In this document: positions 34,371 to 45,125 of the stretch, in pieces | Position numbering within the stretch: position 1 is the first letter of the stretch | Layout: every line of letters starts with the position of its first letter | NCBI GenBank assembly: GCA_015680685.1 | Contig: MNCI01028318.1 | Location: forward strand, 277,669 to 341,668 | DNA from: Gnetum montanum | Taxonomy: Eukaryota; Streptophyta; Gnetopsida; Gnetales; Gnetaceae | Direction: 5' to 3' | DNA length: 64,000 nt | Made by a program: the position numbers and the translations under genes | Notes under the pieces: model-generated | The model's database searches: none | Seen by the model: only the letters and a program-made list of their open reading frames with translations | What the model was told of the DNA's origin: nothing

Positions 34371-35270
34371 TGGACCCTAGATTCCTTGGATCCTACACTC
34401 TAGGTTTTTCAATTACTATCCTTAGTGACTTAGTTTTTTGATTATCATCCCATGTCATTTTGATGGTAATTGAATTTTGATCATCTAAATCTTTATGTCC
34501 TCTTTCTATTAGTATATTTTTATGGTTTAATATTTTTGTTTGCAAGTTCTCAGTTAGAGTCATTTTCTTAGGATGAAAATTAATAAGTGGTTCAAATATT
34601 TCGATGCATATTTTAGGTAGTTTTAGGTTCTCAGTTTTTGGCCACTAGGTGTCTTCTGGTTTAGTGGCCTCACATTTCTTGTCGTACACACACTGGGTTT
34701 TCACATTTTTTGTCGACTAATATAAGGATTGTGTTGACATTTTGGAATGTTAGTCCACAAATGCATCCTTCTTTATCAATAGTAATGCATGGAATCTACT
34801 ACGTATGTATGGCTCCATGCATGTTTGCGTTAGAGATTTTGACAGATAAATCTCTCATGCTTAACTTAGCATCAACTATGCTAAGCCATGCTCTCCCCAT
34901 AATGATGAAAAATTCTCTATCATCATTTTTCACATCAGTCACAAGAAAGTCTATTAAATAAGAGCCCTCATTGATGGTGGTCATCACATCTTTCATTTAT
35001 CCCAAAGGAATAGTGATAGATTAATCTACAAGCTCTAACCTTATATTGCACTTTTTCAAGTGTGGTAGGTTTCATGCCTTGTATGTTTATTGAGATCAAA
35101 TTTACCCCAGAACCCAAGTCTAATAGAGCCTTGCATGGTATTTCTAGTTTGTAAATAAATCAAAGGAACTTCTAGATCAATTATTTTCTTAGGGATTGGT
35201 CTTGCCTTTATCTAGTTTATTACTGTTTCCATTAGCATGACAATTTCTAGTTTCTAGGCTGACTATTGTG
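34371..35270 (-). pseudogene. Element B protease and short tail
   Basis: Read on the minus strand: PLIYLQTRNTMQGS near 35165, RLGFWGKFDLNKHTR (active-site block, Asp lost), then 34996-34799 MKDVMTTINEGSYLIDFLV, EFFIIMGRAWLSIVDAKLSM (family: IILGRPFL). After this comes a tail shared with C: ITIKMTWDD, KSLRIV, LGSIFQTL, ending near 34371. In an autonomous relative the RT would follow the protease; here the spacer follows directly. The lost Asp means this copy encodes no working protease. Confidence 0.75.
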
Positions 35271-37796
35271 GAAGCATGGTATTGGTAGGAGGATATATCA
35301 TAAGAGGAATTTGCCTTGATGAAGTTGTAATTTTACTAGCCTTTTCTAGACTTTTCTTAAAGAAAGGATGCTTCTTAGTTTGGCCCTTAGTATTGTTGGT
35401 AAGATCCTATATCTGTACATTTACTACCCTAGTAACATTCTTTCATTGGGGTTGTGATGGTAGTTCCCCTTGCATGATAGGTGGTGGCACAAGTGACAAA
35501 GAATTGAAAGGGGGATTTGATGGACCAGCTATTGGCAAATGTGCATAAGGACTATGATACATCCTTGGAGTAGTAGGCTTGTAGTATTTGGTGAAGAAGA
35601 AGAAGAAGAAGTTTCGACTGAAGTGTGTCTAGATGATATTGGATGCTGAACATAATATCCATAAGGATTTAGTTTCCTGTATGGATATTATTACCTTGGT
35701 AGTGGCATTTCCCATGTCTATGGTTGTTGCCACTACTAGTGGTATTGCTCTTATGGTTGTGGGTATGCTTCGCTTGGGTAATATATTAGTTGGAAAGGTT
35801 ACCTTATATTACCTTGAGGATAAGGTAGCCTTATGGGCATTTTCTTTTTTACAACGCTTGGATTTACTGCATGTACCCCAAATTCTTGCAAGTGGGCCAT
35901 AACAAAGAAACATCCCTCAGGATGTTCATATTGGCACACATTGCATCCTTCCTCTTCCTCTGAACTAGAGTTAATATACCCTTTAATGGTAACAACGTTT
36001 TCTTTATTCTTATAATTTTCTCATCCATACTCTCTTTTCTTCTTTCCATCCATGTCCTTATTGAGTCCTTGTTCATTCTTTTCTTCCATAATCTTTATGA
36101 CTGTAGCAAATTTTTCATCCATAGAATCCCACATTTTCTCTACCTTCATTGCTATATCACTTACTAATTTCTAGATAGGTAGAGTCTTCTTTTAGATAAC
36201 ATCTTTCAAGGTTTCATCCTTTTGCTTGTTACAAATATGGACATCGTGGTTTTGTATTGATGGATCTCTATTATATTCTTTAGTTGACTCTATCTTCTTG
36301 AGTTCTCCTTTCTCTTTTGCTACTTGATCAATCAGTCTTTGGATTTGATGAGTAGTCTTCTTTGATAATTAGCATTGGGCATAAACTAAGGGTCTCTCTA
36401 ATCTTGTTTCTAAGCTCATTGATGATGTTTCTCATTTTCTCCCTTGGAAAAAATACATGGCCTGGGAACGTATGTAGGAGTGAATAGTACCTACTCATTG
36501 CTACATCAAGGGATTCATAGGTTCTTTGCTTCCATTCTTGGATTTGTTTCCTAAGGTTTAACGCTCATGAATAGGTATGATATTTTTCATTAATCAGCTC
36601 AAGCATGGTATTCCGTCTCCTGATTGATTCCAATTCTAATGATCTATAGCACCTTTCATCATCTTTAACAAGTATCATAGGGATCAACTTGAGTTTCTAC
36701 CAATCACTTTCAATGTTTTGTAGGATACAAGCATCATGGAATGCTTGAAGGTGATGTTGATAATCAACATTATAACCACCCTAAAATCTGAGCATGTTAT
36801 TCATGTCTAGTTGCTTGATATAGTTGTCTCTTATGTGTTTAGTTGGAATGTAAATAGCTTCATGTATGTTGATCATACTTTGAGTTTTCAAGAGGGGTTG
36901 TTCTCATTCATAGAGTTTGTTAGCTCTGTTGTACTAGTGCCTCCTTCGATGCTCATACCTCTCTCTATTCTCATGTCTATCTCTATTTCTTCTTGGTTCA
37001 TGCTCTCCATCTTCTTCATCATAGTGCCTTGGCAATAGTCATTTTAATCATGAGTTTAACGCCTTCTCTTGTCATAGTCTTGATACTTATGTCCTCTTCT
37101 ATTAGATTTCATTAATGATCATGAGGATGAAGATGAAGGTATGGGAGAATAGTATCAGCTAGTCCCCCCTTTGTGACCCTGATATTTTTCTCTTTGGTAT
37201 CTAGTAGAAGCTCTCGGCTTTGAGTCTTCCTTATACTTAGAGTCTTTGGCTTCTCTTTGAGGTGTCTCTGCTAAAATGAAAGGTAGTTATACCTTAACAA
37301 GTTCTTCCAATCATATAACAAACATTTGAGAGTTGACTTCATGATCTTGGTGGGGTTTTTCTACTATAAATGAATCATCATCTAGTTCTTCTAAGACCAT
37401 AAGAGAATTGATCTACTTCCCCTTGTTGTGGGTATGTTTAAACTCCATTGCAACATCTCTCTTCACTTGTTCCTCTATGGGTTCATAGGGCCTTGTCATG
37501 TGTTTATTCACATGGTACCTTTTTTGTGCATGCATCAGATTCATTCTCCTTAGAGCTGCATGAAGCATTGTGATTGCTAAGCATTGCAGAGGTAGAAGAA
37601 TGTTGCCATGTAAGTCTCTCCATCTCATTTGCCCATCTTGGTGGAAGATAAAGGTAAAATTAGGATAGTATGGATCATCATAAGCATATGAGATCCTTGC
37701 TTGCATTGGCATGCTCCAGTCATCTTTGTCATTTATGCTATCATTTCCATTTTTTATCTCTTTTGTAGGTGGTAATGTGTCTTTTGTTGAAGCCAT
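35271..37796 (-). pseudogene. Element B gag polyprotein (decayed)
   Basis: ATG at 37796; the first 127 codons are open (MASTKDTLPPTKE..., YYPNFTFIFHQDGQMRWRD, HGNILLPLQ, RPYEPIEEQ) and match C. The retrotransposon-gag core follows near 36830-36600 with frameshifts. The C-terminal part has CNVCQYEHPEGCFFVMAH (about 35945-35890), a C-x2-C-x3-H-x9-H pattern shared with A and C, then a Pro/Tyr-rich tail near 35840-35640 (RLPYPQGN). It would form the particle; no RT is encoded in this element, so its cDNA must have been made by another element's enzyme. Confidence 0.8.
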
Positions 37797-37924
37797 GGTT
37801 TTGTTATGACGCTTGGTTGGTTGATTAAGTGTATGTTCTATTAGACTTACTAAAGATTGGAATATGAACTTTTAGTTCTTGCTACAACAAACTTTATGGA
37901 ATTAGTTACTTAACACACATTGAC

Positions 37925-37945
37925 TATCCCTAGCAACAGTGCCAA
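37925..37945 (-). other. Element B primer-binding site
   Basis: On the minus strand, TTGGCACTGTTGCTAGGGA follows the 5' LTR end. It matches the Asp-tRNA-type site with a few transitions. Confidence 0.8.
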
Positions 37946-38605
37946 TGATGAGCAATGAAGCAATCAACACATAACCATACAAGTTATGAGTGTTCATATG
38001 CAACTCGATTGTAATCCATGGATGATCAATGTTGATATGATAGTAATTGAATTAAGCTTGCAATCACTATATTCCCACTTTAAGTTAGTAAAGTCTAAGC
38101 ATATGATTTAGCATGTAGTAAGGCATATGATAAGTGATGTTGATGGACCACTAACACTCCTAGTGGTAAACATGGTGGAAAATATTGAAATCTAACTAAC
38201 ATAAAAACAATAACATATTCTAGCCTATTGTGATGGATAACCATTCCTGATTTACTGGACATGTCTTAGGCTGATGTAATCGTCACTAGGATTACCAAGT
38301 ATCATGCTACTGGGAAAATTAAGTGGTAATACTATTAGGATTACCAGATGATCACACTTAACACTTGAAATCAGTTGTATCCATTCCTCTTACTATTAGA
38401 AAGTAATAGTAAAGTGCTTGGGAAAAGTAAAATGTCAATCAGTAAAGTAGTAAACATTTAGCTAAGCAATAAATGTTATGCTAACTAAACACAGTAAACT
38501 AAGAGAATGATGCAATTGTGGGAAATAGCTTGATCTTTATTTTTGTTCACAACTTGTGTCCCAAGTACAAACTATTCGAATAAGTATTTCATTCATTATG
38601 ACACA
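37946..38605 (-). repeat. Element B 5' LTR, inner piece (U5, R and part of U3)
   Basis: Homologous to 29322-30140. Interrupted at 38605 by element C, whose TSD copy ACACA occupies 38601-38605. Confidence 0.88.
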
Positions 38606-39470
38606 TGATAAAGTCAAAAAATTTTCAGTAATGATATCATAGTTACGATATTGTATCTACGATGTTGTAGATACTTATCATATAAATTATATCATAGTGT
38701 GTGTGTTAGCCTATAAAAGTAACACTTAGGCACACAGATCCATAATAGATTTGATAACATAGGAGCAGAACTCTTTTAGTTTGTTTTCCTAATTTTATCA
38801 TTTAGTACTTAGTAGTGTCTACCAACAATGTGATGCTAAGTGATTGATTAGAGTCTTTATTTGAGTGTGATGTACTTGAATGCATTACATGATTGGCAAT
38901 AATGATCGACATTACTTTCCATCATTGTAGCAACACTTTTATTGCTGCTTTCATTTAGTTTAATGTTTACTATTTTCATAGTTATTGATTTACTTTCAAT
39001 GCACTTTACTATTCCTATCATTAAGTGGAATGAGTACAACTGATCTTGTGCACTTAAGTGTAGTTACTTGGTAACCCAATAGTACTATCACTTGGTATGA
39101 CCATTAGTGTAGTACTTGGCAATCCAAGTAGTAGTTGTATGAAGTTCAAAATGTGAATGAAAGATTAGGACCAGGTGCTCATCGCATAGGCTAGACTAGA
39201 TTTATTTAATGTCACTTAGAATTAGAAACCCTTACTATTACTTCATGTTTACTTGGCGAATTATGCTCAATACAACATCATCTATCATATACCTCATCGT
39301 GAGTTAAACCATATACATTGAGTTTACTAGCTCACGTGGGAAGACAATGATCACAAAATCTAAATAATTACTTCCATAATCACATTGCCTTGTCTATGGA
39401 ATCTGACTAGGATTATGCATGAACACTCATATCTCGTATGGTTGGGTGTTGGATACTCCACCACTTATTA
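38606..39470 (+). repeat. Element C 5' LTR
   Basis: 865 bp starting TGATAAAGTC and ending TTATTA before the PBS. The U3 has GATATC/GATATTG/GTATCTAC repeats over ~90 bases, then TATAAAAG at 38712-38719. Confidence 0.9.
38712..38719 (+). promoter_or_regulatory. TATA box of element C 5' LTR
   Basis: TATAAAAG about 107 bases from the LTR start. The 3' LTR has TATAAAAA at 48179-48186. Confidence 0.65.
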
Positions 39471-39491
39471 TTGGCACTGTTCCTAGGGACA
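39471..39491 (+). other. Element C primer-binding site
   Basis: TTGGCACTGTTCCTAGGGA directly after the 5' LTR, nearly identical to the B site and related to the Asp-tRNA-type PBS. Confidence 0.8.
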
Positions 39492-39608
39492 AGTCAATGT
39501 TATTCTTAGCAATTGATTTTCTAAAGTTTGCTGTATCTAAAACTTAAATTCAAACTCAACAAGTATAAGTAGAGCACCCTTTTAACAAAACTATCTAAGA
39601 ATTATGAT

Positions 39609-41681
39609 ATGGCTTCACATAATGATCAACCATCACATGCCAAGGAGACAAGAAGAAGCAGTGATAGAATTATTGATGAAGACGAAAGGGGGATGCCAAT
39701 GTAGACATGAATCACTTATGCTCACATTGATCCATATCATCTAGACTTTACTTTCATCTTTCATCAGGACAAGCAAATGAGATGGAGAAACATGAAAGGC
39801 AACATTGTCCTCCCTCCAGAATGTGCGGAACTGAACATGCTTCAAACTACTCTAAAGGGAATGCATTTGGATCAAATCTAGAAAGAGTATCATGTGACTC
39901 AACAGATGACTAGACCCTATGAACCCACCAAGGAGCAGATGAGAAGAGATGCTACCATGAAGATCAAACATACACAAAACAAAGGGAAGTAGACTAACAC
40001 TTCTATTATCATAGAAGAACTTGAGGCTAATCAATTCATTTTATAAAAAATCCACCAAAATCATAAGGAACCTTCAAAGACACCTATCATTAGACTAGAT
40101 AAATCTATAAAATACCAACTTCATTCTACTTTGGTAGAGACACATAACGGGCAGGCTACTAACTCAAGATACAAGCGGGACCCTAGGCCAAGGAATACTA
40201 CTAAATTTTATAGGGAAAAATACAAGAGTTATGAAAGGAGAATCAATCAACACCATTCTCTTGCCACTTCATCTACATCATCACGAATATCAAAGGGCTG
40301 TGAAAGAAGAAGACAAAAGTATAGGGACTCTAAGAGGGAAGAAAGGTGAATTCATGGCCATCATGACAGATATTCAATGTACTCTAATTTAGAAGATGAA
40401 GAGTATGAATGAAGAAGAAGAAGAAGAAGATATAAAAGAGAGGATCAAGAAAGGAATGATTATAAAAGGGGCCATTGCTACCACAGAGCATACATGTTTG
40501 ATCATGATGATGAATTCTTTATGGCAACTCAAAGCATGATCAACATTCAAGAAGCTATATACATACTGAGTAGTCACGTGAGAGATAGTTGAATCAAATG
40601 GCTAGATGTGAATAATATGCTATGATTTAAAGATGGCTACAATGTTCATTTCCAACATCACCTTCAAGCATTCAACAATGCCTGTGCTCTTCAAAACATA
40701 GAGAGTGATTGGTAGAAATTGAAGCTATTTCCTAGAACACTTGTGAAAGAAGGAGAAAGCTAGTACAAGTCACTAGAACCTAAATCCATCAGATGCTAGA
40801 GTACCATGCTTAAAATATTTAATATAACTATCAAACCTATTCACAAGTGTCAAATCTAAGAAAACAAATCTAGAACTGGAAATAAGGGACTCACAAAATC
40901 CTTGATTGCGGAAATGGGTAGATATTATTCACTATTCCAGGCCATGAATTTTCATCAAAGGAATAGCTTAGGCACATCATAGATGGGTTAAGAAGCAAAA
41001 CCAGAGAGACCCTTGGGATTTACACCTAGGGAGGATTATTAGAACTGACCACCCATCATATTCAAAGACTAATTGATCAAGTGGCCAAAGAGGAAGGAGA
41101 ACTCAGAAAAAACCTTGAACTAGGCAATCTAAAAAGAGATGATACCAATCCAAAAAACTATTTTTGATGTAGTAGAACAAGTAGCAAAAATGTGGGATTC
41201 AGTCAATGAAAGGTGTAGATCAACATTAAAAATTGTGGAAGAAAGAGTAGAGCAAACATTCTCAAGGGGTAAAGACAAAATAAAGAAGATAAAACTTGGA
41301 TACAAAGGTAAAGTTGCTTTAGTAGTTGAGGTCTTATATACTTGCTCTTTAGATGAAGAAGGTTTTACTATATGTCAGTACAAACATTTTAAGGGATGTT
41401 GTCTAATTATGACACATTTGCAAGAAACAGAGGCATATGACTTAATCCCAAATTTGTTCAAAAATAGATGCCCAAATTATTATCTTATTCTCACAGTGAC
41501 TACCACCAAAACTTTCAACCAACCTATTATCCTAGTGGAGCTTTTCCACAATTTCAAGAGCAATAATGTCAATAGTGACAATAGCCTCAATCATGGGCCA
41601 TGCCACTACCATGCCAAAAATATTCATATTGTCAACTTGATTCTTATGGATACTATGTTCAACAACCAATCTTACCAGTGA
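39609..41681 (+). pseudogene. Element C gag polyprotein (decayed)
   Basis: ATG at 39609 (MASHNDQPSHAKETRR), then DFTFIFHQDKQMRWR, KGNIVLPPE and MTRPYEPTKEQM, aligned with B. The gag core is near 40600-40860: FKDGYNVHFQHHLQAFNNACAL in part, KLKLFPRTLVKE-like, SLEPKSI. The last open section, 41139-41681, is basic and contains FTICQYKHFKGCCLIMTH: the first Cys of the B motif is Phe, the second Cys and both His remain. A Glu/Lys-rich microsatellite-like run (GAAGAAGAAGAAG) lies near 40413-40429. There are several in-frame stops. Confidence 0.8.
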
Positions 41682-41949
41682 ATGCAACTATTCAGACTCC
41701 GCAGTATTATCTAGTAGAATATCACCAAGCGACACCACTAAGGACCAATTTAAACCCATTGTGCATCCACAAGTAGTTAATTTTCTAAATTCAAATCCAA
41801 ATCCTTTACCACCAATGCCACCATCCACAATGCAAGGGGAGTTACCATCACAAATATAGTAGAAGAGAGTTGTAAGAGAAGTAAATGTACAAATAAAAGA
41901 TCTCACTAGCAACACTAAGGGCCAAGCAAATAAACATCCTTTCTTTAGG

Positions 41950-42996
41950 ATGAGTCCAGAGAAGGCTAGTAGAATTGGAGCTTTATCAAGACCAGCTTCT
42001 CCTAAAGTAGATCTTCTGACTATTAACAAGCTTCCATCATCCTCAAGCACAAAAATACAATTTTTTATGCTCACTAAAATCATCACTAAGTGGATCAAGG
42101 TAGGACCACTCCCAAAGAAAAGAATTGATCTAGGAATTCCTTTGATTTATCTATGAATGGCTGGAAATTTACCATACAAATATTTGTTTGACCCAGGTTT
42201 TGGGGTGAATTTGATTTCCTACAAAACATATCAAGCATGGAACCTACCATCATTAAAAGAATGAAATATTAGGTTGGAGCTTGTAGATCAGTCTGTCACC
42301 ACTCCTTTGGGGTAGATAGACAATGTAGTGATCACTGTTAATGGGTGGTCATATCCAGTAGAGTTTCTGATTATCGATGTGAAAGATGTTGATAAGGAAT
42401 TTCCAATAATCATGGGGAGGGCATGACTTAGCACAATTGATGCTAAGTAAAGTATGACAGATTTGTTGGTTGAGATTTCTAAAGAATATGCACATGGAGC
42501 CATACACATGTAATGAATTCCATGCAAAACTACTAAAAGTAAAGGGTGCAATCATGGACCAACACTTCAGAACAGCAACACAATTACCATTCCAGTCCAC
42601 ATCAACAACACTAAATAACTAGTATCTGCAACCAAAAGAGAAAAGGCCACCAAAATAGAAGACATCTTATGGCCACTAACTGAGAACCAAAAATTATCTA
42701 ACACGTGCATGGAAACATCTAAAACACTTACTAATGTCCAAACTAAGAAAATGACTCCAACTGAGGACCTACAAATGAAATCAATAACTCATAATTATAC
42801 ATCAAAAGGGAAAAAGAACAAGGATTTAGATTATCATAACTCCGCTACTATCAAAATTACATGGGATAATGATAGAAAAGTTACATCACTAAAGATGGTA
42901 AGTGTAGCACCTATAGTGTATGACCTAGGAGATTTATGGAGCATTTTTGAAACACTTGCCTTGAAGATTGGTCATGAGGAAGATACTTTACTTTGA
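41950..42996 (+). pseudogene. Element C protease plus shared tail
   Basis: After a linker (41950-42156), KYLFDPGFGVNLISYKTYQ near 42180 is the retropepsin active-site block with Asp present and DSG/DTG changed to DPG. NIRLELVDQSVTTPLG, WSYPVEFLIIDV and FPIIMGRA follow to about 42520. A further open frame (42709-42996) gives the tail shared with B: SATIKITWDNDRKVTSLKMV, LGDLWSIFETL, ending in TGA. No RT motif follows. The tail has no known function; it may be what remains of the protease-RT connector or a newly acquired terminus. Confidence 0.75.
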
Positions 42997-44086
42997 TTTT
43001 GGAATTAATAAGTGATTTTTACATATTTTTTGGTTTACAATCCTTTTCATTCTTCACATTCTTTGACATTTTCTTATTCTTTTATACTTTACCATTTCTT
43101 TAATTTTTCATATTCTTTTACATTTTTCATTCTTTATACTTTTTCATAATTTTTACTATGTTTTGCATTTATTTCATACTTTTTTTTAAACACTTTATAA
43201 ATAATTTTGATTGTTAATAAAACACATTCAAATAAAGGCAAGATGTAGTCAACAAGATGAAGATTTCTCTATGTTATTAAGTCATAAGAGATTGATTATA
43301 TGCACAATGAGCCCACATCATCCATCCATCCATTCCATTAATAAGAGGTTCTTACCATGGCCATAATGATATTCTTTTCCATCATACAACTAAGAATAAA
43401 CTTGTGATCATTATGCTTAGATTGAAAAGTGAAAAACCAAGAGGGAATGAAAAGGGTGTGACATTAAGGAAACTTGTGAATTGTTTTTGGATTATTATTG
43501 TGAATTCTATTATGTTACTAAGGTTGTATTATATCCTTATAGATATAATAAAAAATGGGAGTAAGAGTCAAATAAGTGCTAACTTAAAAGGTTGACATAG
43601 ATGAAAAAAGTAAAAGAGCATAAAATAAATTTATGGGGTTTCCACTAGAAAGACATGTACCCATGCCTGAAGGTAGGTGATTTTTCATAATTATAAAAAT
43701 AAAAATAAAGTGCCATGAATAAAAATTCTCTCTTAGATAATATGCCAAGTGACAATACTCCTTGTAACATCCATAGTGTTATGATTGTAATCCCAAGAGA
43801 TGAAATGATGCAATGTAATTGGAATGTGATTTGGAATTGGTTTGAATCTTGGAAAAAAGGCTAATGATTACTTTAACCACTAATAAAACACAATAATTCA
43901 TTATTCCTATGGTAAGACACCTCACATTCCAATTTCTGCAATCCCTTCTAAGCCTATTTCATCTCACTGTTTGAATAGTCATAACTTATGATATTGTGTA
44001 ATATAGAGTTATTTTTCCAATTTGGTGGTACTAACATGTGTCTCTTGCTAAATAGGTATGTGTTACATTCAACTCATTAAGTGCCT

Positions 44087-44087
44087 N
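44087..44087. other. Ambiguous base at a perfect 46-bp duplication
   Basis: A single N separates two identical 46-base copies (44041-44086 and 44089-44134) in otherwise diverged DNA, which suggests contig ends joined without merging their overlap. Confidence 0.85.
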
Positions 44088-44580
44088 TTCTCTTGCTAAA
44101 TAGGTATGTGTTACATTCAACTCATTAAGTGCCTAAGAACACTTTTAGGTGTGGTTACACAAGGGCATTAATGGTTGGAGCTTGCTTTGGAAAGGACCCA
44201 CTTGTATAACTATTGTATCTTATACTTGCCAAGCAATTTCACATCATCTTGAGCCTTCCAATTTTGATAAATGACAATAAACACTTCCCATATCATTCTA
44301 TCCATTCTAATGATATAACACCATTGTCTATCTCATTCATTTCATCAAAAACTCATATACTATCATAGCCTAAGATTTCTTAATCATAGACTTTCAATGC
44401 TTATTTTTCACAATTGAAGCATCATTGCCATTTTAGGACCCTTTCAACATGATGTATATCTTCTAGCCATCTGATGGGACTTAATTTTTCCCTAAAAAAA
44501 CCTTAATAAAATTTTATTATTTCTAAGGTGACATTGTAGTTTGGATATCGCATCTATAATGTCATATTTATGATATCACA

Positions 44581-44600
44581 CATATAAATACTATATATAA
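44581..44600 (+). promoter_or_regulatory. Putative internal promoter of the element C third ORF
   Basis: TATAAATA and TATATATAA directly after two GATATC palindromes, ~540 bases before the third-ORF ATG. B has the matching CATATAAATA...ACATGGGGAGTT at 32692-32655 on its strand. The LTR promoters of the family have the same GATATC-then-TATA design. Confidence 0.45.
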
Positions 44601-45125
44601 CATGGAGAAGTTTAAAAAAAATTTCATTTCTAATTTTCATAAAAGGAGAGTTGTTGATTTTTCTTTGTCACTTAGCACTCTAACACCCCATCTTCTAGTG
44701 CCTATAACTTGTGCATTCTTGCTCCAATTTTCATGATTTTTGAATCTATGTGATCTAGCAATAATCATCTTAGTCATTAGGGAGGGGGTGGGGGAGGGTG
44801 TTAGTAAGGAAAATTTAATTTGATTTTTTGGAAATTGCTAACAACTAGAAGGAATTATAAGAGTAAGTTTAAGGGGGCATATCAAGAATTTTTAAAGTAA
44901 ATCACTTATGTTAAGGCCAAAACAACTTTAAGAAGACTCCTAATTCATCATACCACTTATTTTATGCCATAGAAAAGTACTAATAGGGTTGTTCTTAAAA
45001 ACATTTTTAACTTTGCAATCATAATAAACTAAGAATTTGATATAACTAAGGGTATGAGTAAGGTACCAAATTGTTGCTCATTTAAGAGAATACTCTAGTA
45101 ATTCCAAACCCTTGATTGATTGCAG

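Larger units (their letters stand above)
43000..45125 (+). other. Element C spacer with conserved blocks and internal promoter-like segment
   Basis: A T-rich tract with ATTCTTT/CATTTTT units (43015-43200); CCACATCATCCATCCATCC near 43312; GACATGTACCCATGCCTG then GAAGGTAGGTG (43641-43680); the N-flanked duplication (44041-44134); GATATCGC...GATATC (44543-44578) and CATATAAATACTATATATAA (44581-44600); a four-tract G-run (44780-44798); and TTGATTGATTGCAG directly before the ATG at 45126. Together these look like a promoter and spliced leader for the third ORF. Confidence 0.6.
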
